Assembly: GCF_000165425.1 (NCBI RefSeq)
Contig: NW_001799222.1
Coordinates: forward strand, 124,001 to 188,000
DNA: 64,000 nt
DNA from: Paramecium tetraurelia
Taxonomy: Eukaryota; Ciliophora; Oligohymenophorea; Peniculida; Parameciidae
Direction of reading: 5' to 3'
Shown: one piece after another, positions 23,637-36,818 of the stretch
Layout: every line of letters starts with the position of its first letter
How positions within the stretch are numbered: the stretch's first letter is position 1
Position numbers and translations under genes: made by a program
Notes under the pieces: model-generated
What the model was told of the DNA's origin: nothing
What the model saw: the letters and a program-made list of their open reading frames with translations, nothing else
The model's database searches: none

Positions 23637-23838
23637 ATTAGAATCTTAGAACAATGAAACTAAAAGTGTGTTTGCATGATTAAGGATGTAGATTTAAGCT
23701 ATTTGGAGAGATTTTGATTTTGAGTAAAGAATAAATAATTCATAGATTATATTATTATTATTATATTAATTCAATTCACACGTGTGTTTGGAATTAAATA
23801 AATGTAAAAAATAACCACGTTAAATAACAATAATAAAA

Positions 23839-25362
23839 ATGACAAATAAAACCAAGATCCTCAATTATATGAGACCAGCCATGGCCATCATCCCAGATGT
23901 GGCTGAGCCTGAAAGAAGAGTACCAATATTAAATTGATTTTAGATCTTATTTAAATACAGAGCATTATGGACAGCCATTGCAACTTTGCTATATCTGATT
24001 TGCTCCCAAATTCCACTCTATGGTATATACAAATCTTCTGCTGGTGATCCATTCTATTGGATGAGAGTCATATTAGCATCTAATAGAGGTACTTTGATGG
24101 AATTAGGTATCTCACCTATGGTCACTGCCTCAATGATTATGTAACTCTTGGCAGGTGCCAAATTGATTGATGTTGATTAAAACGTAAAGGAAGACAAATA
24201 ACTGTATTCAGGAGCACAAAAATGTAATAAACTCTGTCTATGTTAGTGTTGGGAATCCTCATTGCTTTTGGAGAAGCCTTTGCTTATGTTTGGTCAGGAA
24301 TGTATGGAGATTTAGACAAATTGGGAGCAGGAAATGCTATCCTCATCATAATCCAATTAGTCTTCTCAGCAATCGTAATGATCATGATCGATGAATTACT
24401 CTCTAAAGGATATGGAATTGGAAATTCAGGAACTTCCTTGTTCATTGCTATTAATATCTGTGAAAACATCATGTGGAAAGCATTCTCCCCCATCACTCAT
24501 AAAACCCAACTTGGACTTGAATATGAAGGAGCTGTCATTGCCCTATTGCATGGACTCTTTATTCAAAGCGACAAAATTGGTGCCATCCAATCAGCCATTT
24601 TAAGAGACTCTTTACCTAATCTTACTAATTTATTGGCTACAGTCCTTGTATTTTTGATCGTCATTTACTTCCAAGGATTCAAAGTTGATATTCCCATCAA
24701 AAATAATAAAGTCAGAGGAGGATTAACTTCATACCCCATTAAGTTGTTTTATACTTCAAATATCCCAATCATTTTGTAGACTGCACTTGTATCAAATCTT
24801 TATTTCCTTTCTTAAATCCTATATAGAAACTTCAAAGGAAACTTCTTAATTCGTTTATTAGGATATTGGTAAGAATTAGAAAATGGACAAACAGTCCCAG
24901 TTGGTGGTTTAGTCTACTATGTATCACCACCAAGATCTATTTCAGAAGCTATTTTTGATCCAATTCATACTATTTTATATACTGCTTTCATTCTTGGAAC
25001 TTGTGCAGTCTTCTCCAAAACTTGGATTGACGTCTCTGGATCATCACCAAAAGATGTAATTATCTATCACAATAATTAGGTTGCTAAATAATTGAAAGAA
25101 TAAGACATGTAGATTGTTGGATATAGAGACTCATCAATGAAGGAAGTCTTAAAGAGATACATTCCAATTGCTGCTTCTTTTGGTGGCATGTGCATTGGAG
25201 CTCTTACTATCATGGCTGATTTTCTTGGGGCTATTGGATCAGGTATTTTATTCTGTCTATATTTTAATAGGAACTGGTATTTTGCTCTCGGTCACTATCA
25301 TTTATGGCTATTTTGAAACGTTGAAAAAGGAAAAAGAATAAGGTACATTAGAGTTGTTTTGA
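23839..25362 (+). CDS. SEC61A: Sec61 alpha, protein translocation channel subunit
   Basis: 482 residues after three introns: 23920-23943, 24224-24246 and 25243-25270, each restoring the conserved frame. The protein aligns along its length with eukaryotic Sec61 alpha, which is about 475 residues: N-terminal helix '[20 protein letters not shown]', the plug region with 'QIPLYGI', '[21 protein letters not shown]' around transmembrane helix 2, '[20 protein letters not shown]' with its S-K-G-Y-G-I-G loop, and '[16 protein letters not shown]' before helix 7. Sec61 alpha forms the ER channel for nascent secretory and membrane proteins with the beta and gamma subunits, which are not in this window. 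Codon use is richer in C than in most neighbours, as expected for a highly expressed gene. Confidence 0.97.
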
Positions 25363-25924
25363 TATTATAAATTATTGTTTTAAGTGCACCGCAATTTATA
25401 TACAAAACATCATAAATTAGAAATTAATTAAAAAACTTTCTGAAGACTCTCGCATTCAAATTTTAGCAAACATTTTTAGTTTTTAAATCTTAACATTTTT
25501 AATCTCCATGCTAATGGTTAATTTATTGTGCAAGTTCTCTTATACATTGAGTATTACACCAAATCATAGGTTTAATTCTAACTACTTTACTTTCATACAA
25601 AAATATCATTGATATGGATGATATGGACTGTTTTAATTTAACTAAAGTTAAACATTCATTAAAATCTTTTTTAATAAATTTTCCTTTTATTTTGCTATTC
25701 ATCATTTTTATATTAAATAATACCTTCAATTAAGCAATTTGATTTTTCATCAGCTTTACACATCATTCAATTAATTAACTAACTGAACACTTTGTTAAAT
25801 ATAATTATTTTTTTTAATTAAGAGAAATACTACTTTCCTACTTTTAATTTGTGAATGTTCTATACCAAAATTAAGATCTAATGTGAGGTGAGAATAAAAA
25901 CTTTCTTTATTATAAATTATTAAA
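25363..25924. other. Intergenic stretch with one doubtful minus-strand frame
   Basis: The minus strand stays open from an ATG at 25729 to beyond 25400 when TAA and TAG are read as Gln. The predicted peptide has an alternating leucine/isoleucine pattern that faintly recalls a leucine-rich repeat, but it is not convincing. I otherwise see only AT-rich DNA with T and A runs. Confidence 0.35.
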
Positions 25925-26290
25925 ATGAATTAAAGAAAATATGAAAAGCAAAGCAGAAAGTCATCTCAAAATAAAAACTAAGATTTGGAATAAAACCCCA
26001 AGAGGAGATGGTCTAAGCAAGATACTCCAAGGAACTATGATAATATCAATAAATTATAATATAGTTTTGACTATTCCAGGATAAATAACAAATATTTAGA
26101 GTAAATAAGGAACAATACTAAAATTAAATAACTTGTTGCTAAATAGAAATTGGAATAGCAGAATTCCCATCTCTTTAAAATTCAACAAGAATTCATACCA
26201 AAACCAAAGTGGCAAAATTATTAAGATAGTTTATATTCAATGATAAATCAATAAAAATGTTTTGCCTATCTTGATTATTAAGCATCCTGA
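25925..26290 (+). CDS. Small basic Gln-rich protein, unknown
   Basis: 121 residues in one ciliate-code frame without introns. It is strongly basic and polar ('MNQRKYEKQSRKSSQNKN' at the start), with no hydrophobic segment and one weak helical stretch in the middle. Arg/Lys/Ser clusters such as 'KRRWSKQ' could bind nucleic acid or be phosphorylated, but nothing identifies a family. The frame is full of TAA and TAG codons and ends at TGA 26288-26290. Confidence 0.55.
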
Positions 26291-26659
26291 TATTCATATA
26301 ATCATTAAATTAACATTAATTTTATCTTATTTTTTACCTAGAACATTATTAAAATACTTTATAAACAATAACATTTTTAAGACTTTGAAACAATATTTTT
26401 ATTTATATATACATTAATCATTCTTGTAATATGCATAAAGAATTGGTAAATCTAAAATTACTTTAGTAATAAAATAATAATAAACACCAAATATGTCAAT
26501 CATTTACGATCAGCACCCTTCATAGAAAATTTACTAGATGTTTATTTTTAAGGATTTGCAAATTTTGATTACACTTTTAATTAAGATCATATATATCTAA
26601 ACTTAATTCAATAGTATTATTTATAATACATAACTTCTATTAATAATAACTATTATAAT

Positions 26660-27883
26660 ATGGATTTAAAATAATTGCAAAAAGAAAATCACTTCAAATA
26701 ACCTATTTCAATTAAAATAAAAGAAACAAAAAAAGGGCTTTATGTAGCAGAATAAATAAATTCAAATCAGATCTACCGAAATATTCCTTCATGCCAATAA
26801 ATTCTTTAAAATTGAACTAGTACTTTCTTAGTAAAAATAATTATTTGGATGTTATTAAAAATTTAAAAAAAATACATTAATTTTTGTAAAATTTGGATTA
26901 GTAAATTTATAAACATTTCATTGGAAATATTATAGTTCATTGAATAAAATACTAAATTAACCTTCAAGTAACAAATTACTTAAAGGAGATGGCATCATTC
27001 TTAATTTAGATAAAATCTAAATTTCTGAATGGGAAAGATGATGTTGATTTATTGTGAAAATTGATACGAATCTAATATTTGAATTCAAGGATAGCGTATA
27101 AAGATTGGAAAGGCTAAAGCAATTAACATATCCAAAATGAAATAACAAAATCTAATTCTATTATAATATAATAAATCAATAATTAAGATGAAAGAAAATT
27201 CTAAAATCTTGAAATATCAAAATTAGAATAAATAAAATAATCTATTTAATTAGAAGTTAAGAAAATAACTAAGGATTTCAATATTAATAAGGAAATTAAA
27301 AATTAAGCAAAATACCTATTATAAGATTATAAGGAGATTTATCTTATGGCATGTTATATAGAAATGGGAAAATGTATAAAAATTTACTTTAAAAAAAGTA
27401 ATTAATATTTAAAATAAAAACATAAAGGAGGATTATTGAAAACCATCAAAGATTTAAATTTATCTTCAAACTTAAATGAAGAGGAATGAAAATCCTTATT
27501 AAAAAAATGATTATATAATACTATTTCGTTTAGTTACCTGAAAATTTATGACATTAAAATCTTTAGAAGCAAAATCTGAATCATAATCTACTTTCCAAAA
27601 TTTTACAGCAATTTAAATTAAGTCTAATCCTTTAAGCTTAACTTTTAATGGGAATCTTAAATATTTGTTGTAAGATTTTGATTTTCTAATGATTATCTTT
27701 TCTCTAGAAAAAGATGCTATTCATAGCTCCAATATCCAATAGTTTTAATATGAGGCCTAATGTTAATAGAGATCAAATTTGCTAGATTGGAATTTCAGAT
27801 AAATTGAATTAAAATTTGTGAGTGCTATTTTTATTCGAGAATATAGTTGTTTGAGATATTAATTATTATATAATATTTTCTGA
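26660..27883 (+). pseudogene. Broken coding-like region upstream of kinesin
   Basis: Several coding-looking pieces lie in different + strand frames. The first (26660-26815) reads like the start of a SET/SMYD-type protein ('KKGLYVAEQINSNQIYRNIP'). A Glu/Lys-rich helical piece with 'YKEIYLMACYIEMGKC' runs about 27188-27490, and an ATG at 27548 opens about 110 codons to TGA 27881-27883. I could not join them with legal tiny introns. A decayed SET-like gene, a gene with an unresolved intron chain, or missing 5' exons of the adjacent kinesin are all possible. The 26291-26659 part shows nothing I can name. Confidence 0.3.
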
Positions 27884-27900
27884 ATCGGTGTTCGAAGAAG

Positions 27901-29933
<2,033 letters not shown>

Positions 29934-29956
29934 GTTAATAATAATAAATAAAATAT

Positions 29957-32281
29957 TCAAAATTGTACAAAATCATTGTTAACAAATGACCAACCATTAA
30001 TGTAATTAATTGCACTCGATTTATCTGCAGAAAGTATAAAATCAAAAGGTATATCAAATTCTTAATTCAGTATGTCTTCATTAATTACTGGAATTGGTGG
30101 TTTATATTTTCTTTATTTTATATTTAATGAAGAATACCTATTTAATAAATCCTTCCAATTTATTTATTTTAAAAATGGATGATCTTTAATTTCATCGGCA
30201 TCTCTTTATGAGGCACCTAATCTCTACAAAGGATTCTTAATCAAGAGAGATTATATCATAGATTTGCATTCTTTTGTGATTGTTTCTGGGAATTGAATGT
30301 TATTTTATTCAATATTGTAGTATCATTTCATCTCTATTGGCTGAGAAATATGGCGGTCGACCAGTAATCATTTCATATAATAAGATCCCTTATTATTAAT
30401 TTAATTTTAAATACCCATATGATACCAATCAACAGCCCTACCATGACCGACTCTTTTTAGCATTTCTGGAGCCAAATATGCCATAGAACCACAAAAACTT
30501 TTGGCTCCATAATTGTCGTGAATTCCTTCCTTTGATAATCCAAAATCTGTTAACATTGCATGTCCGTATTGGTCAATGACAACATTTTCTGGTTTTAAAT
30601 CTCTGTAGATGATGTCATTTTAATGTAAGTGTTCCAAGGCAGTCAATATTTCAGCAAAGTACAACTTGGCTTATTATTCTGATAATCTTTATTGTCTTTG
30701 GATTAATTTAGATAGATCACCTCCAGGACAAAAGTCCATCAATAAACATAGATGAGTATTAGTTTAAAATGCATATCTTAATTTAACAATAAATGGATGA
30801 TTCAAATAAGACAGAATATTTCTTTCGGTTAAAGCATACCTTAATAAATTTTATCCAAGGAATTTATTCTTAGGTAAAACCTTCATAGCCAATTTCGGTC
30901 CTTGATTAGGCCTACCAGTTATTCTCTTTTCAACCAAATAAACATCTCCAAATGAGCCTTTACCTATTTGTAATATTATTCTAATTGAAGATGGTCCAAT
31001 TACTTCAGTATAATCTTATGCAGGATGGATGTAGGCTGTTGATCTATTTGAATGAGAATTCATGTATTCAACTTTTTATGGAGATTAACAACGCACCAAC
31101 ATTTGATAAGCATTTGCTTATTATTTACTATTAGGGGAAGTGATTACTCTTTCATTAGATTCTTCAAAGATCCTAACTCTTTAACATAAGTTAAATGAAT
31201 CTTATTTCATCTTAATTAAGTTGATTCACTACCTTCTAGTGTTTATCAAATAGTATTTTGAGAGCAGGACAATGTTGGACTAAATCATAAGGTGTTTTGC
31301 CATCCAGATTCCTTATATTTATCATTATTGAAGGCCTAGCCAATAATATTTCAGCAATCCTCTTGTGTTCTAAGTTTAAACCATTAATTTACAAAAATAA
31401 CAAGCATAATGCAATGGAGTATTTTAAAGATTGTCCATATGATTAATATCAGCACCTATAGTTAACAACAATGACAAGATGTATTCACACCCTTTTTAAG
31501 CACAAATACTTAATGCAGTTTATCCCTGTGAGTTTGTTAAATCGCAATCAGCTTCATTTTTTAAAAGTAATAATGCTAATTCGTAGTTCTGATTCATGCA
31601 ACTATAATGTAATGGAATCAATCCTTTATAAATAATGATATTTAATACCAGAGTCATCTCTAATGTTTATTTCAGGTTTCAAGTCCTTGGATGCAATTTC
31701 TAAAAGTTTCTCTACTTCTTTTATATTATTCGATTTAACATAATTTAATAAACTTCGATTATTCTCTTTTTTCTATTGCCACCAACCTTGCCATGCTGAT
31801 TTATGTCTCTTCTTCAATTTTGTCATATACTCTCTATTCACAGGAATCTTTTCTGTATTTCTAATATCATAAACATTCCCTAGGTTCTAAATTACTAATA
31901 CCTGTATCTTAATCTTTGATCAAAAAGGCTGCATCATTCTCACCAATGTTTTAATACAAATGGACAGGCGCAGTATTTGTATGATAATGAGAGGATTTCC
32001 ATTACTACTCCTCCATATAACTGGGTTACTATTCAAATCCAATGGAATTTTTGGAACTAGACTTATTACTATTGCAATTCGATAAACTTTCTTATGAATT
32101 TTAATAAATTGGCTATCTTAGTCGTTGTTTAATAATAATTATACATGGCTTCTAAATTATAATCTTTTGTCTTTTAGGTTTTCTTAACTGAAAAGTCGTT
32201 TCCCTTAATGGGTTACTCCCCTACTCTGTTCATTTGCTAATTGGTTTCTCTTGGTGTTGGTAACATATATTAGCGTTGCAT
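29957..32281 (-). CDS. Ankyrin-repeat AGC-type protein kinase
   Basis: A gene of about 730 residues, split by tiny introns. The N-terminal 200 residues are Gln/Ser/Asn-rich, followed by several ankyrin repeats (about 31250-31640; for example '[10 protein letters not shown]' and '[18 protein letters not shown]'). The kinase domain runs about 30980-30150 and looks active: '[14 protein letters not shown]', the lysine in 'LAMKVLPK', '[13 protein letters not shown]', 'LTDFGLSK' and an activation segment '[13 protein letters not shown]'. The Y-R-D-L-K-P-E-N form, 'PGGDLSKLI' and the Pro-rich C-terminal tail ('[12 protein letters not shown]') are AGC-group features. Joining ankyrin repeats to an AGC kinase is uncommon outside protists. 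The repeats may dock a substrate or hold the kinase inactive, which is inference. Start at ATG 32279-32281. Confidence 0.83.
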
Positions 32282-32326
32282 TATAAAACAAATTTATATT
32301 AATAAGTTAATAATAATTTATATACT

Positions 32327-32556
32327 TCATTCATATCTACTCTGTTTCTATTAGTTCTCGCACTTACATTATCCACTTAAATCTTAATACTATACTTGTA
32401 AATAATTTCCAGAATATAATGCTATTTCTGGTCTATTTCTGAATATAATCTCATTTTTAAATCGTAGTCTCATTGCAAAAGAACTTACACCCACTTTTTT
32501 AATTCCTTTTATTTAAAATAATTTTTATTATTGCTGTTGTTATTTGATTTATACAT
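32327..32556 (-). CDS. Small unknown protein
   Basis: An Asn-rich start ('MYKSNNNSNNKN') at 32556 leads through a 20-nt intron (near 32476-32495) into 'RFKNEIIFRNRPEIALYSGN'. The end is unclear: depending on whether a second GT-AG segment is used, the stop is at 32327 or 32331. The product is about 65-70 residues, basic and without a known domain. It lies just upstream of the ankyrin-kinase gene on the same strand. Confidence 0.4.
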
Positions 32557-32716
32557 TTTCTGTGATATTTATAGTTAAAGATATCACTTGGAGTTGATTA
32601 GATAGAACAAAATAGACAACTACAAATGGTTTATGATAAATTATCAAATTCAATTTAAATGTCGAATATGGATATCAAAATATATGAAATTCTTTATTTA
32701 TATTACTTTAAATATA

Positions 32717-34148
32717 TCAAATTTTCTATTATATGTTGTTTATATTTATTTCATCCACAATAATCTCTTTGTTACTACATAATTCATTTAGAATTATATC
32801 ATATCTACGATATGCATTTTCTTTTATAAATTTATTTTGAATTGGCTTGAAGCATTCTAAAAGATTTTTATATATAAAAACTTTATTCAAAGCCTTTAAA
32901 CAAATAAATGAAGATTTAAGTTCAGGATATATTTCTTTTAGTTAGTCAGGCATTTCTCGAATTTTATCATTTGATCGAACCTGATCATGACTTATTTATT
33001 GAATTAATATTTGAGTGTTTTTCTTCCTTATTATATCAAGGATCTCTTATAAAATTTTCGTATAATTTTGTAGGTAATTTCTTTTAAATTCATCGACTTC
33101 ATCTTTTGTATTATCCTAATCCCATTATGATAATTCTTGATTGTTATCTAACTTTAACTTTGCTAATTCCTCTTTTACTAATAAGTAAATTAGGGTATCT
33201 GATTAAAGTTAAGACTCCTTTTATTAATAGTGATTCCCCTTAATCATTTTGCTAAAAAATTATGAAACAAAGTTAATTTTTGTAAAGAATTCCATCACAC
33301 AAAGTCTTCCAGTAATTTATTCATAAGGAGCGATAAAAACATTAATAAAACCTTCAATTAAAAATTTTTTTTTTTCTTAAATTCCTAAATCTAAAATTTA
33401 TTCTGATATCAATATTAATAAGTATTTATGTTTTAGTTCAACTAATGTTGGTCTGTCATCTGGACTTATATCTTTACATTTCTCTATTAATTCCCTTAAT
33501 TAATTATCTTGGATTTATTCCAAATCTATATCAATGAGATGTTTTTAGGTATGCATATAGCATATAATGCATCCTAATGAGTAAACTGTCATTTTCTCAT
33601 CAAACTCAATATTCTAACCAGTTCCAATCAAATCTTTTATCTCTTAAGGTACATTTTTATTCATCACTATTTCCTCATTATCTCTTTTTAATACATCAGT
33701 TATAAAATAGCCTAAGTAAAATCGCTTAGTTATATATATTTATGATTCTCTCTAATCTGAACCTAGAATAAAGTGCTGACAATTCAACATTGGAAGATGA
33801 ATTCTGTATTAGCTTAGAGTAATTGCCAAATTTATTAATTCTATGATTTTATAATACCTAAGTATTTTAAATTTTTCATTTTCTTCACCAAAGAAAACTG
33901 CGTCAAAATTTTTACCTTAACCTAATTCTACGTCTTATGAAATTTCCACAAATTTGAAGATAAATGAGTCACTATTTTCCTCAATTATCATCGAATCTGC
34001 AATAATTCCAAATTTTAATTTTTTAATTTTTTTTAAGTTAGTTTTTAATTATTTTAGCTAATAAAATTGATATTTCTTTTACTTGGTTCAGTTGTGTTTA
34101 AGTCTAGGTGTTTTTTTCTATTTCATATTGGAAATATTCTTAATTCAT
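32717..34148 (-). CDS. Protein kinase-like protein, probable pseudokinase
   Basis: 468 residues with one 25-nt intron near 34058-34082. The middle resembles the C-lobe of a protein kinase: 'MTVYSLGCIICYMHTQKHL' matches the D-V-Y-S-L-G-C-I-I segment of the F helix, and 'LIEKCKDISPDDRPTLVELK' matches the conserved arginine motif ahead of the last helix. However, I see no glycine loop, no V-A-I-K lysine, no H-R-D and no D-F-G; the corresponding segments are diverged Lys/Ile-rich sequence ('YYKIIELINLAITLSQ'). The C-terminal 200 residues are helical. It is therefore likely a catalytically dead kinase-like protein. The D-x-Y-S-L-G-C start is M-T-V-Y here, so even the F-helix aspartate is changed. 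Confidence 0.6.
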
Positions 34149-34482
34149 ATTAAAAATAATATATTTATAATAATAAATTTTGATAATTCAATTCTATTGC
34201 TTAGAATCTGCCAAATTTATTTTCCATTATAGTTTTACTTATCCATACCAAATCAACCTTTAATTAAAATTATAGTTTTAATACCATTTTAATCCTGTAA
34301 ACTAATTTATAAGCTATCCTATTTTACTCTAATTTAAATTATATTTTAATGTTGGCAATTTCATTATATCATATATTTATGCTATTAGATTAGCTAAACT
34401 GATTTTCTTTATTCTTTAAAAATTATAATATGTTTATTATTATTTATTTCTCTAATCTGCTAATTCATTTTATTTTCTGTTA
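34149..34482. promoter_or_regulatory. Divergent upstream region, no gene seen
   Basis: This 334-bp AT-rich spacer lies between two genes transcribed away from each other and so must hold both promoters. I see no recognisable element or open frame worth reporting. Confidence 0.35.
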
Positions 34483-35023
34483 ATGATTAAAAATAATTCG
34501 AAAAGCTATTCCACTTTAAGAAAAAAGTCAACCTAGTTCATATCGGAAACATCTAAGGGAAAGTAATAGACTGTAAGTAACAAAACAAGGGCAAAATCCA
34601 TCACATAAACAACAATAAAGTTATAGTTGATATAGATTTCTTAGGAAAGCTATCCCGACAATCAAGCCTCCTGTGATTGATTTGAATAAGATAGAGGTAA
34701 ATCCCTTTACATTCGCAAATAGAAATTCGCATAATAATTCATCAGATCAAACCAATTCTAGGAGTTAAAATAGTGATGTTGAATAATAAGGGTTTGTGGC
34801 AGTTAAACAAAATAATCAAGACTAGTTATAAATTTTGAAGCGATAAAAATAGTTACTTGAATATAGATTAATGTAAGAAACAGAGTCTTGTCAATAATAT
34901 CAATAAAATTATCATTTTCTGCAAGAGAGACTGCAAAAGTTGGAACTTGCAAAAAATAACTACATAAATGAAATGAATTCGTTTACTAAATGTTTAAAAC
35001 TGATTTTAAACAAGGATGAATGA
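34483..35023 (+). CDS. Unknown protein with C-terminal coiled coil
   Basis: 171 residues with one 25-nt intron near 34619-34643. The N-terminal 100 residues are Ser/Lys/Thr/Asn-rich and probably disordered. The C-terminal 70 residues ('LLEYRLMQETESCQQY' and 'FLQERLQKLELAKNNY') have heptad leucines and should form a coiled coil. I do not recognise the family. The stop is TGA 35021-35023, and the convergent neighbour ends at 35184. Confidence 0.65.
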
Positions 35024-35183
35024 TTTTAGTCTATAAATAATTTATAAATATAATTATATTTATTATTATCAATTGAATGATTAAGTGAGTTCACATAATT
35101 GATCATAAATATCTTATAACTAATTATGCGTAGTTGTGAAAGAGAAGTTTTCTAGTTAGCTGTGTTAGATTATAATCCTATTC

Positions 35184-36751
35184 TCAATATAAGATATATT
35201 GCATTCGTTAAGATTGTAAATCATTTAAGCCTTTAAACTTTTCTGGTTTTTGAAAATCTAAATTTATCTACTATTCAAAATCAAATACCTATATTTATAA
35301 AATAATGCTTTACTTCTCTTAGGCATCCTCTTCTTCAAATTTGACTTAACATATACCAATATTTTTAATAAAATAATCAGTTGTGTCACTGTTAAATTCA
35401 TTACTGCTCTTCTTTGATGAAGACAATGATTTTGACGAGTCTTAAAATGTAATTTCATTAATGTTTGGTCTTTGCTTAGGATCATTATTTAAACATTCCA
35501 TTATTATTTCAGCTATTTTGCTATGTTTATCTCTGAGGATCGATGGCAAAATGCCTTTTCTGGCATCATTAATTACTTTAATCATTTCCATAGAAGTAGA
35601 AATTGGATGAAACAATAACAATATTATTAATCCCAAAGCATAAATATCGCTTTTTTGATCATAGAAGGATTTATTTCTATTTTAAGTGATTTATTCTGGA
35701 GCTGCATACATTTTGGTGCAAATATCATCATCATTATCCTAATCATCGAAATCATAAAATTGTTTTAATTTGGTCACTAGACCGAAATCTCCAATTTTCA
35801 CATCCTCTGGACTATTCATAAAGATATTTCCTGGTTTTAAATCACGATGAACTAGTTTGCATTCATTATGTAAATAGTCTAATCCTTTAATAATTTATTC
35901 TAATATCAGTTTAGCTTCTTTTTCGTAATTTTAAAGTTTAAGTTGATATTTTTCAATCTTCTTTTTTTTGAGTCTCAGTAATTCATTATTTCTTTTTTGT
36001 AGATAGTTTTCAAGTGTTTCTTAACAGAATTCAGTTTAGATATAGAATATGATCTTATCAAACTCTAATTTTTTCTCATCTTGACTTGTTGATTTCTTAC
36101 TTTAAGTATTGTGACTTTGTTTCTGACGACTTACTCTGGATTTTGGTTGGATATCATTTTCTTACTCTGAATAGCTTATTTATTCATTTTGAGCATCTTT
36201 AAACATAATCAAATTTTCAAGATCATTCTTTGAATTTGATTGAGAATCACAAAAACTAAAGTTATTTCTTTCAAATTCATTTTAATCCTACTCTTACTTT
36301 CTAATTAGTTTTGATTCTGATTTGTTTTGCATAACTTCAACCCAAGAATTGAAGTATCTAATAATTTTAGGATGAGATAGACGGGCTAAGTATTTGGCTT
36401 CTGGGGAACTTTATGATTAAAATACTTTACCTCTTTATGCTCTTTCGATATTCTTCTCAAGGCTATCTTTGATATCCTTAGCTTTAAGTTCGATCTAAAA
36501 TAAAATATAAACTCAAATTACTTTTTTTAGAGCATAAGTGTTCTTATCCAATAAGTTGGTCACTTTATAAACCTTAGAGAATCCACCCTTTCCTATCCTC
36601 CCTAGTACCTTGAAGTCCGATTCTAATCTCTAACATAAATATTAGGAAAATAAGCATTAATATAAGTTAGGTGTAGTTAAATATGCAATAAGAGTGTATT
36701 TTATACCTTTGACTGTAAGGTGGCTAGTTTGGCAAGATCGATTGGAAACAT
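35184..36751 (-). CDS. eIF2-alpha-kinase-like Ser/Thr kinase
   Basis: 487 residues. Two introns: one of 27 nt near 36497-36523, and an unusually long one of 77 nt near 36629-36705; both are needed for the length to divide by three. The kinase core is complete: glycine loop '[14 protein letters not shown]', lysine in 'YALKKI', a charged insert of about 90 residues in the N-lobe, '[13 protein letters not shown]', '[11 protein letters not shown]', 'MYAAPEQ' and '[18 protein letters not shown]'. The large insert between strands 4 and 5, 'TEFCQETLENYL' and the D-I-Y-A-L-G-L-I form are typical of the GCN2/PERK group, which phosphorylates eIF2 alpha under stress. No GCN2 RWD/HisRS part or PERK membrane part is present, so what activates it is unknown. 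The tail is Gln/Lys-rich. Confidence 0.77.
36629..36705 (-). other. 77-nt intron in eIF2-alpha-kinase-like gene
   Basis: Begins GTATAAAATAC and ends TTTATGTTAG on the minus strand, with no internal AG. Splicing joins '[15 protein letters not shown]' to '[16 protein letters not shown]'. It is two to three times the length of the other introns in the window. Confidence 0.6.
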
Positions 36752-36818
36752 TTATTATCAAATTTATCAGAAAAATTATAATAAAAGTAAACATGAATTG
36801 TTATAATTATAATAATAA

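Noticed and set aside
24284-24496. Minus-strand ORF within Sec61 alpha
   Set aside because: Antisense shadow of a highly conserved coding region; no domain of its own.
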